Positions 47,243 through 55,586 are shown, counted from the first letter of the stretch. The stretch is DNA of 64,000 nucleotides from Rhizobium sp. 32-5/1 (GCF_029537235.1 NZ_CP120638.1:1612001-1676000), one strand, 5' to 3'. Made by a program: numbers and translations. Notes: a model not told the origin generated them from the sequence alone.

Positions 47243-47580
47243 TGTGCAGCCTCCTTTGCTTCGTCGAACACGCCAGCCCCCGCATCCTTCAAATCCTTTG
47301 GATTGGCGATGCGTAGCCGGCCCATGCCAACAAGGATGTCGAGCGCTCTATCGAGATCGTCGCCGGCCTTGGTGGCGCCCCAGCTTGACCGATCCTGGGC
47401 AATGAAGGGCGTGCCGATGCTCCAGCCGCGCAGCTTGTAGGCTTCTGTCACGCTGCGCAGCGTCTCGCTCAGCCCGGGTTCGATCCCGAAGGCTTTGGCC
47501 GTCTTGACGCAGGCGTGCAGCGATGGCGCGATGACCAGCAACACCCGCTGCGGCTTGTTCAGTCGAAGGCTCGGTCGCAT
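47239..47580 (-). CDS. Hypothetical early phage protein
   Basis: 113 residues from ATG 47580, which has GAGGGGAAAG just upstream. A single alpha/beta domain (RVLLVIAPSLHACVKTAKAFGIEPGLSETLRSV). No family recognised. Overlaps the DndC-like gene by four bases, so it is translated with it. Confidence 0.55.
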   Translation of the reverse strand: MRPSLRLNKPQRVLLVIAPSLHACVKTAKAFGIEPGLSETLRSVTEAYKLRGWSIGTPFIAQDRSSWGATKAGDDLDRALDILVGMGRLRIANPKDLKDAGAGVFDEAKEAAQ

Positions 47581-47591
47581 CGTCTTTCCCC

Positions 47592-47963
47592 TCAAATCCA
47601 GCGCTGCGTCAGTGGCATGTTGGCAAGCTCGGGTTCCGGCCGCACCAACGGCACGGCGGGTTTGCCCGTGACCTGATCCCGGCGGTCAAACCAGTCGAGG
47701 ATCCGCTCCTCGTCTTCGGTGGAAATGAAATCGAGGCCGCCCATGAAGCGGCGTTCGCGCCAGGCGCGTTCCGTCAGGGTCCGGCCGCGCGCCGAATACC
47801 ATTGCGCCCGGCATTTGCTGCCGTTCGGCAGCGCAAGGATTTCCGTGGGATCATCGGTCACCCGGATCCACCGCGGAAACCGCGATGGCGTGGACGCGAA
47901 AAGGTCGAGCATCGCGACAACTGGATCATCGGTGATGATATGAAACTTGATATCGCCGCTCAT
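47592..47963 (-). CDS. Hypothetical early phage protein
   Basis: 123 residues from the ATG at 47963, which overlaps the helicase-methyltransferase stop (ATGA). Contains WIRVTDDPTEILALPNGSKCRAQWYSARGRTLTERAWRERRFMGG. Not recognised. Translational coupling suggests it works with the modification genes around it. Confidence 0.55.
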   Translation of the reverse strand: MSGDIKFHIITDDPVVAMLDLFASTPSRFPRWIRVTDDPTEILALPNGSKCRAQWYSARGRTLTERAWRERRFMGGLDFISTEDEERILDWFDRRDQVTGKPAVPLVRPEPELANMPLTQRWI

Positions 47964-50581
47964 TCCGCAGCCTCCAGCCCCAGAAGGTCGAAGAGCGACG
48001 GCATCGACTTTTCGCGCGCGATGGCCTCGACATATTTGCATCCGTCGAGAAAATAGCCGGGGTTCAGTTCGACTGCCGCGCCGCGCCGGCCGTGCTTGAT
48101 GGCCCGGTAGGGCACAGTCATCAGGCCGCCAAAGGGATCGAAGACCAGGTCGTTCGGTTCGGTATATTGCTGGATGGCCCGATCGACGATGTCGAACTGC
48201 AGCGGGCAGAGATGCAGCTCACGGCCCGCCTGCGCCTGCAATGTATTCATCGACAGCATGCGCGTGACATCCGTCCAGACGTCATCATTCTTCGAATGCG
48301 GCGGCAAGAGCATGAAGGTCGAGGGCAGCATGCCCTTTTCCTCGAGCGCTTCGGCAATCCTCACATGGTGCTCGAAATCGTAGATCGTTTCGAGCGAGTG
48401 CTTTTTCCAGAGCTTGTAGATCTGGCTGGCGTCCAGCGCCTGCAGCTCGGATGGTGCCAGCTGACGATCACCGGACGACGGCTCGTAACCATGGGCATCC
48501 AGCTGCCAGCGCGCTCGGGAATAGCCATCCGTGTTCGACCAGCCGGCATTCGGCCCGCTGCCTTCCCACATCCGCTTTTTCTTGCCGACGGGATGGTCGG
48601 CATAGCCATTCGAGCTGTCGGATGGCGGCTTGCGGAAGATAAGCAGATATTCCGGAAGGCCGTTGCCCATCCGGGTGCCATCCTTGCACTGCTCGCTCCA
48701 GCCCAGACGATAGGTCTGGTTGTTTTCCCGCACCACATCGGTGGTGATCGTCTTGCGCGACAGAAAGGCAAAGCCCGCCTTGCGAAACGCCGTCGTACAA
48801 TCGTCGGCGAAGGGATAGACGGTCTGGAACCCGAGGCCAGTCATACCGCCTGGCACAATCCTGTCCTTGACATGGATCGCGGCGATCCGGCCCGGCTTCA
48901 GGATGCGAAACAGCTGCGGGATTAGGTAATCCATCTGCTGCCAAAAATGCTGGTTGTCGTCGGTATGGCCAAAATCGGCATAGTTCGGCGAATATTCATA
49001 CTGCGTCGAAAACGGGATCGACGTGACGATCAGGTCAATGCTGTCGGGCTCCATCGCCGCGCATTCGATGACACAGTCATTGTTGACGAGCCGATATCCC
49101 TCGCCGGAGACCTCGATCCGCTCGACACCCATCGCCCGTTGCAGCGTATGCGCCATGGCAGCAGCCGAAAGGCCGTATTCCTTGATGATGCCGGTCATGA
49201 TGGCCATCTGCTCCTCGTGGCGTCGCCATTTCCCCTCCAGGTTGGCGCGCACCGGCCGTTCCGCCTCGGTGTAGATCAGGTCGAGGCGAACGGGGTGCAC
49301 CTGCAGGAATCGCTGGATGCGGTGAATGGCCTGGATGAAATCGTTGAACTTGAAGCCGATGCCTAGAAACACGGCCCACCAGCAGTGCCGCTGAAAATTG
49401 CAGCCCGAACCGGCAATGGAGGGTTTGGCCGAAAGCTCGGCAAAGAGACCGTTGGAAAAGTCGATGATCGCCTGTTCGCGCGCATCGAGGTCCTGGTTGC
49501 CGTAGACGGAAACCGCAGCAGGGATCGCCTTCTCCAGCGCCATCCGCTCGGCTTCCAGATCATGCCAGATGATCCGGTGTGCCGATGGATCTTCCTCCCG
49601 GATGGCCATCAGTCTTTCGATCCGCGCCGGCAGGCTGTCGCGCTTCTCGCGTGCCGCATCCGAAAGCGAGGCAGTCGTGTCCTTCAGAAGGCGCCCCTGC
49701 CCGCGCTTGTCGTAACCGGCCTCTTTGTGATCCGCCGGCAGCTCGTGCCAGTTGACCGTGATCGGCGGCAGGTCATAGCCCTCGTCGGAAAAACCGAGAT
49801 CGGACGGCCGCTGCACGAACAGGCCCCAGCTTGCCACCCACAGCCAGAATTCGCGTTCCTTGTGCGGGTGGATGGTCAGCGTGTCGGCCTTCTCGCTGTT
49901 GCGCTTGAAGAACCGCGTCTTCGCCTGGCCGATATCCATCACCTCGAGGAATGCCGAATAGGCCAGAAGCTCGATAAACTGGTTTGGTGAAGGCGTGGCG
50001 GTGGCCACGAACTTGAACCGCACCCCGTCAAACAGCCGCATGAATTCGCGGAATGTTTTCGACCCGCCGAACCCGCGCAGGCAGGACGCCTCGTCGAGGC
50101 TGGCCGCGGCAAAATCTTTCGGATCAATCTTGCCGTCACGCACCGTCTCGTAATTGGTCATGTAGAGACCGGCCTCACCAGCCTCGGTCACGGACCGGAT
50201 GAAGCGGATCGATGGCAGCCGCTCCGGATGGCCATCTTGCCAGATGGCAAGGGCGGCGCGCTGCGCATCAGTGACGCGCGGGTGAATGCCGTCGCAGAGA
50301 AAATCGACGTCCCGCTTGAATTCCTGCCGCACGCCGAGCGGCAAGACGATCAGGCCGCGCCCGCCGAAACGCACGGTGATGATCCTGAGGATCTCGATCT
50401 GCACGACGCTCTTGCCGAGCCCAAACGAGGCGAAGATCGCGCGCCGGCCTCCGGCGCATCCCCATTTGACCATCAGCCGCTGATGCGGCTGCAGCAGCGG
50501 GTTGATTTCGTCGTCGGAAACATCGAAGCCGGCAACCGGTGCCATCTGGATCTTGGCGTTGAGGAACGAGACATAATCCAT
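47960..50581 (-). CDS. Fused SNF2-type helicase and DNA methyltransferase
   Basis: 873 residues. N-terminal SF2 helicase: motif I ASFGLGKS with K57, LDEAS as the Walker B variant (near 162), VATATPSPNQF as motif III, and QAIHRIQRFLQ as motif VI (near 475). The C-terminal ~370 residues are a SAM-dependent amino-methyltransferase of the N4-cytosine/N6-adenine type with catalytic TSIPF (variant of TSPP/DPPY) near 535 and the SAM motif DLVFDPFGGLMTVPYRAIKHGRRG near 815, so a circularly ordered (beta-type) methylase. It probably modifies phage DNA, with the motor aiding scanning or loading. ATG 50581 overlaps the zinc-ribbon stop (TGATG). Confidence 0.84.
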   Translation of the reverse strand: MDYVSFLNAKIQMAPVAGFDVSDDEINPLLQPHQRLMVKWGCAGGRRAIFASFGLGKSVVQIEILRIITVRFGGRGLIVLPLGVRQEFKRDVDFLCDGIHPRVTDAQRAALAIWQDGHPERLPSIRFIRSVTEAGEAGLYMTNYETVRDGKIDPKDFAAASLDEASCLRGFGGSKTFREFMRLFDGVRFKFVATATPSPNQFIELLAYSAFLEVMDIGQAKTRFFKRNSEKADTLTIHPHKEREFWLWVASWGLFVQRPSDLGFSDEGYDLPPITVNWHELPADHKEAGYDKRGQGRLLKDTTASLSDAAREKRDSLPARIERLMAIREEDPSAHRIIWHDLEAERMALEKAIPAAVSVYGNQDLDAREQAIIDFSNGLFAELSAKPSIAGSGCNFQRHCWWAVFLGIGFKFNDFIQAIHRIQRFLQVHPVRLDLIYTEAERPVRANLEGKWRRHEEQMAIMTGIIKEYGLSAAAMAHTLQRAMGVERIEVSGEGYRLVNNDCVIECAAMEPDSIDLIVTSIPFSTQYEYSPNYADFGHTDDNQHFWQQMDYLIPQLFRILKPGRIAAIHVKDRIVPGGMTGLGFQTVYPFADDCTTAFRKAGFAFLSRKTITTDVVRENNQTYRLGWSEQCKDGTRMGNGLPEYLLIFRKPPSDSSNGYADHPVGKKKRMWEGSGPNAGWSNTDGYSRARWQLDAHGYEPSSGDRQLAPSELQALDASQIYKLWKKHSLETIYDFEHHVRIAEALEEKGMLPSTFMLLPPHSKNDDVWTDVTRMLSMNTLQAQAGRELHLCPLQFDIVDRAIQQYTEPNDLVFDPFGGLMTVPYRAIKHGRRGAAVELNPGYFLDGCKYVEAIAREKSMPSLFDLLGLEAAE

Positions 50582-50796
50582 CAGGACCGCTCCGATCTCT
50601 TCGCCCGCTTCCCCGGCCGAAATCCGATGATGTGCTCTTCCGTTGACCATCGGCCGTCGCATTTGATGCACACGCGGCGACGGCGGATGGTGCCGGGATG
50701 CTCCCGGCTATCGATCACGCGACTGCTGTTCGAGCCACAGGCGGGGCAAAGCACGCCACGCAGTGTCCATGCGGTTCCGTTGCGACGCTGGCTCAT
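50581..50796 (-). CDS. NrdR-like zinc-ribbon protein
   Basis: 71 residues: CPACGSNSSRVIDSRE and RRRRVCIKCDGRWSTEE, the two CxxC halves of the NrdR-type zinc ribbon, without the ATP-cone that full-length NrdR carries. Probably a small DNA- or transcription-binding phage regulator. Four-base overlap with the upstream gene (50793-50796). Confidence 0.75.
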   Translation of the reverse strand: MSQRRNGTAWTLRGVLCPACGSNSSRVIDSREHPGTIRRRRVCIKCDGRWSTEEHIIGFRPGKRAKRSERS

Positions 50797-51065
50797 TCGA
50801 CCCTCGCCAGCGCAAAGAGATAACCGCGCCCCTTGGCGGTCGGCGTGATCTCGCCGCGCGGAAGCGTGCTTTCGATTGCGTATCCATTGGCAAGCACCGG
50901 CTCAATCGCGATGCGATCGGCCAGGCTGGCGATCTGCACCGATCCGTCGCGCACAGCCGTGTGCAGCAGATGCCGGCCACGGCCGCAGAGTGCCGGCGTC
51001 AGCGGAATGGCACGGCGGACGATATTCTCAGGATCGATGGACCGGAAATAGACATTGCTGGTCAT
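50793..51065 (-). CDS. Hypothetical early phage protein
   Basis: 90 residues, no recognised family (VYFRSIDPENIVRRAIPLTPALCGRGRHLLHTAVRDGSVQIA). It overlaps its neighbours on both sides by four bases, so it is embedded in the same translation-coupled operon. Confidence 0.55.
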   Translation of the reverse strand: MTSNVYFRSIDPENIVRRAIPLTPALCGRGRHLLHTAVRDGSVQIASLADRIAIEPVLANGYAIESTLPRGEITPTAKGRGYLFALARVE

Positions 51066-51523
51066 GCGCTGACCCTTTGCTGCAGATGCCGCGCGAGCTT
51101 CAAAAGCTCTTCCAGTTCGCGCATCACGTCGCGCCTCTCGGCTGCGTCAAGATGGTTGTCGGAGACGGCGGCATTGATCACCTTCACGGCATCCATCGCC
51201 TCGCTCATCAGCTGGATGGCATCGCGTGCGGCCAGCGCATCGGCGACATGAGATCCTGTCTCGACCGGAACCAGCTGGTAGCCCAGCATTTCGGCCATCA
51301 TGGCCGTGATAACAGGCGTTCCGGCGAGCATGTCGATCTCGACGGCGACATCGATGGCGGTGAAGGTCTTTTCGTGATCGTCGGACCCGGAGGCCTGCTT
51401 CGACAGCGTCTTTTCGTTGATGCGCGTCGAATGCTGCACAACAGCCCCGCCGCCCGCCATGGTCAGGCCGCGCAGCATGGCGCCCTTGAGCATCTTGCCC
51501 TGTTTGTCAGAAATTGTGCGCAC
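51062..51523 (-). CDS. Hypothetical protein, first gene of the leftward replication operon
   Basis: 153 residues from a GTG at 51523 with GGGGAGG six bases upstream; further in-frame sequence upstream lacks such a site. Helical; DVAVEIDMLAGTPVITAMMAEMLGYQLVPVETGSHVADAL in the middle. A regulatory role like that of phage CII proteins is conceivable but I see no helix-turn-helix. Followed by a run of overlapping genes to 45978. Confidence 0.6.
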   Translation of the reverse strand: MRTISDKQGKMLKGAMLRGLTMAGGGAVVQHSTRINEKTLSKQASGSDDHEKTFTAIDVAVEIDMLAGTPVITAMMAEMLGYQLVPVETGSHVADALAARDAIQLMSEAMDAVKVINAAVSDNHLDAAERRDVMRELEELLKLARHLQQRVSA

Positions 51524-51715
51524 GTTATCCTCCCCGAAAGTCAAGGAACTTTTTGGATTAAATCTCTCAGTGATCGGCGCGATCCGCACCCGTAAGGTCA
51601 GCCCATGAGATCAAGGGGGACCACATGCCAAAATTAAAATCACTCTCGCCGCCTGAAGCTTGCGCAGTTCCCCGCCATGATGATGTATTGCCTCGCCAAA
51701 GCAGGGAGAAATCGC

Positions 51716-51967
51716 GTGGCAGACTGGAAATGGTGGTTCGATTTGGTGTGGCCCGTTGCGATCGGGGTCCCCGGGCTCATAGCCTTTGCATGGGCATGGA
51801 CAGATCGCCGCAACAAACGACGCGCCGAGATGCCTTTCATTCTGTGCGCGATCAACCTGAGTGGCGAAACCGATGGCTGGCTGCCCTGCGAGTTCTCCCT
51901 CATGAACCGATGGGACGAAAGACTTTTGGAAGGACATTGGAGGCGCGCGGCATCAAAGGGACCATGA
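51716..51967 (+). CDS. Small membrane protein inside the early region, opposite strand
   Basis: 83 residues from a GTG at 51716. One transmembrane segment (LVWPVAIGVPGLIAFAWAW, residues ~8-27) followed by a positively charged RRNKRR stop-transfer and a cytoplasmic domain. It converges on the leftward gene 51978-52319 with only ten bases between stops. Moderately convincing as a gene because protein-like composition ends exactly there; function unknown, possibly superinfection exclusion. Confidence 0.45.
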   Translation: MADWKWWFDLVWPVAIGVPGLIAFAWAWTDRRNKRRAEMPFILCAINLSGETDGWLPCEFSLMNRWDERLLEGHWRRAASKGP

Positions 51968-51977
51968 TTACACTCTC

Positions 51978-52319
51978 TCACAAGCGACCGGATGGATCGA
52001 AAGGACCAGACGAGGCGATGGCCTCCGGCAAACTCGATATCGACTGGTTATTCTTGAGCGCATCGGAATCGTCGCACTTAGGCTCATCGGGCTCGACAAG
52101 CATGTATGTGCGGCCACCAAAGGAGATTGTGTCGCGTCTGCTACAATCGGGAACCGGCTTTACATCGGCCTCCCGCAAAATTCCCCAGCTCTCAATTGTG
52201 ATAAAGTGTATTTCCGCGACCAATCGAAAAGTCCGATGCAGCACGACTGCTGTATGGACCACTACTGGCGCCAGGAAGCTGACAACGATGCAGAGACCAA
52301 GATCTATGTAAGGGGTCAT
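51978..52319 (-). CDS. Small membrane protein co-transcribed with the Cro-like gene
   Basis: 113 residues: an N-terminal transmembrane helix (LGLCIVVSFLAPVVVHTAVVL) and a soluble tail. ATG 52319 overlaps the Cro-like stop (ATGA), so it is expressed from the leftward immunity promoter. No family recognised. Confidence 0.55.
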   Translation of the reverse strand: MTPYIDLGLCIVVSFLAPVVVHTAVVLHRTFRLVAEIHFITIESWGILREADVKPVPDCSRRDTISFGGRTYMLVEPDEPKCDDSDALKNNQSISSLPEAIASSGPFDPSGRL

Positions 52320-52534
52320 TCTGCGGCCTCGAGCGTAACCGACAGCACTTCGACGTTTCCCGCGTCAGCCGCCGCTTCCAAGAGTTTGAGAAGTCGCAAA
52401 ACAGGACCTCTCAATTTTCGACCATTTTCATAGTGAGAGACGCTCGATCTATCGACGAGCAGATACGTCGCCAGCTTGTCCTGACCCCACCCAATGCGCT
52501 CTCTCAGCGCTCGAACATCGAAATTCTCACTCAT
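52316..52534 (-). CDS. Cro-like helix-turn-helix repressor
   Basis: 72 residues. A single HTH_3-type domain (RALRERIGWGQDKLATYLLVDRSSVSHYENGRKL). Divergent from the CI-like gene with the shared operator region 52542-52600 between. The -10 box at 52542-52547 would place the transcript start at or within two bases of the ATG, so a leaderless mRNA is likely. It should switch the phage to lytic growth. Confidence 0.8.
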   Translation of the reverse strand: MSENFDVRALRERIGWGQDKLATYLLVDRSSVSHYENGRKLRGPVLRLLKLLEAAADAGNVEVLSVTLEAAE

Positions 52535-52541
52535 GACAGTC

Positions 52542-52600
52542 AATATGCATAACGCACATTATTACGTCAAGTCGAAACGCACATCTGTAATGTGCCTTTT
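52542..52600 (-). promoter_or_regulatory. Leftward early promoter with 16-bp operator (immunity region)
   Basis: Minus-strand TTGACG (52570-52565), 17-base spacer, CATATT (52547-52542). The operator AATGTGCGTTATGCAT (minus strand, 52560-52545) overlaps spacer and -10 box. A second imperfect site GCACAT-N5-ATGTGC lies at 52579-52595 next to the CI start. Same architecture as the rightward promoter at 53774. Confidence 0.75.
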
Positions 52601-52607
52601 GCACCAT

Positions 52608-53303
52608 ATGGAATTTGATGATCGACCAGACCCGGCAAAACGGCTTGAAATGGCGCGGATCGCGCGTGGCTTCAAAACGGCAAAGGATGCTGCGCGGTAC
52701 TTCGGGTGGGCATATGAAACCTACATTCAGCATGAACAAGGGAAGCGAGGCCTATCGCGTACGGCCGACCGGTATGCAAAAGCATTTAGGGTACGCGAAG
52801 GTTGGCTGACAACGGGAGAAGGTGACGGACCCGACGGGGCCCCCACAACCGTGCCGATCGTCGGCTATGCAGGCGCAGGCCCAGACGGATCGGTGTTATA
52901 TGCCACTGGAGACGGAAATTTTGGCGAGGTCCCCGCTCCGATAGATGCATCGAGCAAAACTGAAGCGTTGGTAGTACAGGGAGACTCTATGCGTGGATTG
53001 GCAAATGATGGGTGGATAATATTTTACGATGAGAAGGAATTTCCGAAAGAAGATCACATGGGGGAAGTGTGTGTTTGCTTTCTTGAGGACGATCGAGTGC
53101 TCATCAAGACTCCCTATGCTGGGTCACAACTAGGGCTGTTCCATTTGGAAAGCATGAACGCTTCTATGATGCTCGACGTACCAGTTCGGTATTTCGCTTT
53201 TGTTACCGACATAAAACCGCGCAGGTCAGCGAAAAAGTTCGCGCTAAGAAACCCTGATGCTCCACCTCAAGATGTTGACGGCAATGGCAGGATGTTAAGT
53301 TGA
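52608..53303 (+). CDS. CI-like phage repressor, HTH plus S24 peptidase
   Basis: 231 residues. HTH at residues ~10-65 (FKTAKDAARYFGWAYETYIQHEQGKRGLS), linker, then S24 domain with VVQGDSMRGLANDGWI (nucleophile Ser) and a conserved Lys in DDRVLIKTP. It maintains lysogeny and should self-cleave when RecA is activated. ATG 52608 gives the normal family length; no clear ribosome-binding site, and ATG 52590 is an alternative. Confidence 0.85.
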   Translation: MEFDDRPDPAKRLEMARIARGFKTAKDAARYFGWAYETYIQHEQGKRGLSRTADRYAKAFRVREGWLTTGEGDGPDGAPTTVPIVGYAGAGPDGSVLYATGDGNFGEVPAPIDASSKTEALVVQGDSMRGLANDGWIIFYDEKEFPKEDHMGEVCVCFLEDDRVLIKTPYAGSQLGLFHLESMNASMMLDVPVRYFAFVTDIKPRRSAKKFALRNPDAPPQDVDGNGRMLS

Positions 53304-53318
53304 CAGTTGAGTGCCATG

Positions 53319-53645
53319 TTACTCTATTGTGAGTTTTCCCCAACTCCACGTAGCAAGTCTTTTGTTTGTTAAATCACTCAACACATTGAATTCAGACAAC
53401 GCTTTGCCAGGACCTGCAATTGCGCATTCAAAAGCTTTAGCGAACCCAAGTTTGCTATTAAATTGCATTCCCGCAAATACTATCTCATCCACCACGACAT
53501 TAATCTGACCTCCATCAGAATTCATCGCCTTGATGAAACCTATCGCGAGCGCTTTATCGATATCCGTTTCGCATTTCTCTTTTCCGAACGACTGAGAGCC
53601 CCCACACAGCGCGACGATCAACCCAAGTGTTGCAGCAGCCTTCAT
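53319..53645 (-). CDS. Secreted small protein, lysogenic-conversion candidate
   Basis: 108 residues. A signal peptide (MKAAATLGLIVALCGGSQSFG) precedes a small soluble domain with two cysteines (KCETDIDKALAIGF ... AFECAIAGP). GGAGG five bases before ATG 53645 decides the start. AT-rich, opposite in direction to cI, and located where lambdoid phages carry rexAB-type cargo. No homologous family recognised. Confidence 0.65.
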   Translation of the reverse strand: MKAAATLGLIVALCGGSQSFGKEKCETDIDKALAIGFIKAMNSDGGQINVVVDEIVFAGMQFNSKLGFAKAFECAIAGPGKALSEFNVLSDLTNKRLATWSWGKLTIE

Positions 53646-53752
53646 TTTGCCCTCCAAAAGCAACCCTTTCAATGTGGTGCGTAAGAAAGTTTTAGTCAAT
53701 CAAGGCAAAATGCGCATCGAAAACGCGAACATTTCCGCTTTTCAGTGAAAAT

Positions 53753-53802
53753 ATGCATTACGCACATTACGACTTGACGGAAAAATGTGCGTAATGCATG
53801 TT
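53753..53802 (+). promoter_or_regulatory. Rightward early promoter with two inverted 16-bp operators
   Basis: ATGCATTACGCACATT at 53753-53768 and its exact reverse complement AATGTGCGTAATGCAT at 53784-53799. TTGACG (53774-53779), 17-base spacer, CATGTT (53797-53802) forms a promoter whose operator has the same register as in the leftward one. It should drive the operon starting at 53830. Confidence 0.78.
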
Positions 53803-53829
53803 GTGGCTTCTTGTTTCAGGAGCCGCGCC

Positions 53830-54060
53830 ATGATCCGTTACCGAACCTCCCTTACCGCCGTCATCAAAGCTACACCTCCACGCTGCATCCGGCCGCTCGT
53901 CGAGCGCATGGCCGATGACATGCGCGAAATGGCCTGCGCCGGCCAGAATGTCAGCATCGAAACGCTGATCGAACGCGGCTGGACCGCGCGCACAATCGAG
54001 CGGCTTTCCCCTGACGCCATCAGCATCGCCCGTCGTCAGTCAATCCGGCAGGTAGCGTGA
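53830..54060 (+). CDS. Hypothetical protein, first gene of rightward early operon
   Basis: 76 residues, basic (IRYRTSLTAVIKATPPRCIRPLVERMADDMREMACAGQNVSIETLIERGWTARTIERL), helical; CAGGAG seven bases before the ATG. DNA-binding character is possible. Stop overlaps the next ATG (TGATG). Confidence 0.62.
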   Translation: MIRYRTSLTAVIKATPPRCIRPLVERMADDMREMACAGQNVSIETLIERGWTARTIERLSPDAISIARRQSIRQVA

Positions 54061-54269
54061 TGCAGGACCACTTCACCCCGTTTGGCGCACGCGCGACCCC
54101 TCCCGTCATCGTGCTGCCCCGCCGCCCCAGCAGGCTCTATCGCGCCCTGGCTGTGATCAGCCCCCTGCTGTGGGCGGCGGCAATCATCATCGTCCTGCAT
54201 CTCGCTGTTGCGACAGGCTCGGCTCTGGCCCTGATGGAGCATCAGCTGGCCATGGATGCGCGCGTATGA
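54060..54269 (+). CDS. Small single-pass membrane protein
   Basis: 69 residues with one hydrophobic helix (LAVISPLLWAAAIIIVLHLAVA, ~31-53). Translation-coupled on both sides. Unknown role; small early membrane proteins of phages often affect superinfection or host membrane functions. Confidence 0.58.
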   Translation: MQDHFTPFGARATPPVIVLPRRPSRLYRALAVISPLLWAAAIIIVLHLAVATGSALALMEHQLAMDARV

Positions 54270-54556
54270 TGGACACGATTGCGAAGATGGAACTGTCGTC
54301 GTTGATCCTTGCTCTTGCCGGCCAGTTCTGCGTTGCCGTCCTCATCGCCTTTCTCGCCTACCGCTCGGTCATGAAGCGCAGGATTTTCAACGCCCGTGCC
54401 GAACGACGGGCATTGATCGACTATGCAACCGAGCTGCATGCCGGCCGCCTGTTTCGCTTTCTGGCTCTGCAGCAGGAAGATGACCAGGTCACCATCGACG
54501 AAGAATTCCCCGACTGGCCCAATTACCGCAACGCCTATCTCTGGGGTGACGCATGA
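54266..54556 (+). CDS. Small membrane-anchored early protein
   Basis: 96 residues. N-terminal helix (SLILALAGQFCVAVLIAFLAY) then a charged cytoplasmic part rich in R and acidic residues. Overlaps neighbours at both ends by four bases. Family not recognised. Confidence 0.58.
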   Translation: MMDTIAKMELSSLILALAGQFCVAVLIAFLAYRSVMKRRIFNARAERRALIDYATELHAGRLFRFLALQQEDDQVTIDEEFPDWPNYRNAYLWGDA

Positions 54557-55221
54557 CGATCATTCCGCGCCTGACACAGGATCCTGTGCTGACCGTCTGG
54601 AATGGCGGGTCGGTGATCGACATGGCCCAGCCCGATGCGGCCGTCGTCTGTTTCCACGAGATCGCCAACACGCTCTCGAAGATTGCCCGCTTCAACGGAC
54701 GCAACGATGGCCCTGCCTTTTCCGTAGCGCAGCATTGCACCATGGGCGCACAGGCGTTGGAAAACGAACGCCACGGCACGCTGCCCGCCCGCCTCTTCCT
54801 GCTGCACGATGCACATGAATGGATCCTCGGCGATCTCATCACGCCTGCGGCCCAGCTTTACGCAAAGCGCGCCGGCTCGCCGCAGCTGCTCGACGTGATC
54901 GCCGAATGCAAGGCCGGCTGGGACGAAGCCATCTATGAGGCCGCCGATCTGCCCGGCCCGTCGCGCTGGACCAACCAGCAGCGCCAGCTCGTCAAGGGCA
55001 TGGATGGCCGCATGCTGGTGGCAGAAGCCGTCGCACTCTTCGGCCCCGGCGCGCGCGCCAAATTTCCGAAGTGGAGCAAGCCGCTCACGACAGGCGAAAT
55101 CAAGCCCTGGAAGGCCGACCGTGCCGAACGCGAATTCAAGAAACTGGCCTACCGCCTGATCGGCGAGGACCGCATCCTTCACCAGGCATCGGTCTCAGCC
55201 GTTGCCAGAGCCCTGAGGTAA
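54553..55221 (+). CDS. YfbR-like HD-domain nucleotidase
   Basis: 222 residues. HD-domain metal ligands in FSVAQHCTMG, LLHDAHEWILGDLITP (the H-D pair) and a later Asp region (ADLPGPSRW). 5'-deoxynucleotidases of this family dephosphorylate dNMPs; in phages they adjust nucleotide pools for replication. Encoded just upstream of SSB and DnaN in the same operon. Confidence 0.8.
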   Translation: MTIIPRLTQDPVLTVWNGGSVIDMAQPDAAVVCFHEIANTLSKIARFNGRNDGPAFSVAQHCTMGAQALENERHGTLPARLFLLHDAHEWILGDLITPAAQLYAKRAGSPQLLDVIAECKAGWDEAIYEAADLPGPSRWTNQQRQLVKGMDGRMLVAEAVALFGPGARAKFPKWSKPLTTGEIKPWKADRAEREFKKLAYRLIGEDRILHQASVSAVARALR

Positions 55222-55223
55222 AC

Positions 55224-55586
55224 ATGAAGCCCGTCGAAATCCCCACGAAGTTTTTGGCCAACATCCGCGGCGGACGCGAGATTGTCACGACCGTCAGCGG
55301 AGGCGTTCTGGCCAATGGCGTTGCCAAGAATGGCAGCCCCTTGATCGAAACCTATCCCGCCGGCGCCATGATCTTGTCCGATGAGCATGGCCGTCTGATC
55401 GTCGGGCCGATCGATATCGACGCGGCCATCGATCTGGCCGAGCGGATCGCCATGGGCAACGCCCGTGCGCTCACCGAACCGCAGGCAGGCCTTGTGCTGG
55501 CAACAGCCCTCCTCGGCGTCTTCGCGTTGCTGCCGGAGCCTCCAGCGGAAGGCAAGGCGACCAAGCTTCCGGAAAGGGCCGCCTGA
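55224..55586 (+). CDS. Hypothetical early phage protein
   Basis: 120 residues, CTGAGG ahead of ATG 55224. [28 protein letters not shown], then a hydrophobic stretch ([19 protein letters not shown]) and a charged end. Its stop overlaps the ssb start. Not recognised. Confidence 0.55.
   Translation: MKPVEIPTKFLANIRGGREIVTTVSGGVLANGVAKNGSPLIETYPAGAMILSDEHGRLIVGPIDIDAAIDLAERIAMGNARALTEPQAGLVLATALLGVFALLPEPPAEGKATKLPERAA

Noticed and set aside
51968..52311. Continuation of the plus-strand small membrane gene by a frameshift into 52311
   Set aside because: The minus-strand gene 51978-52319 has an ATGA overlap with the Cro-like gene and a clear membrane helix, and no homopolymer of useful length lies at the needed junction.
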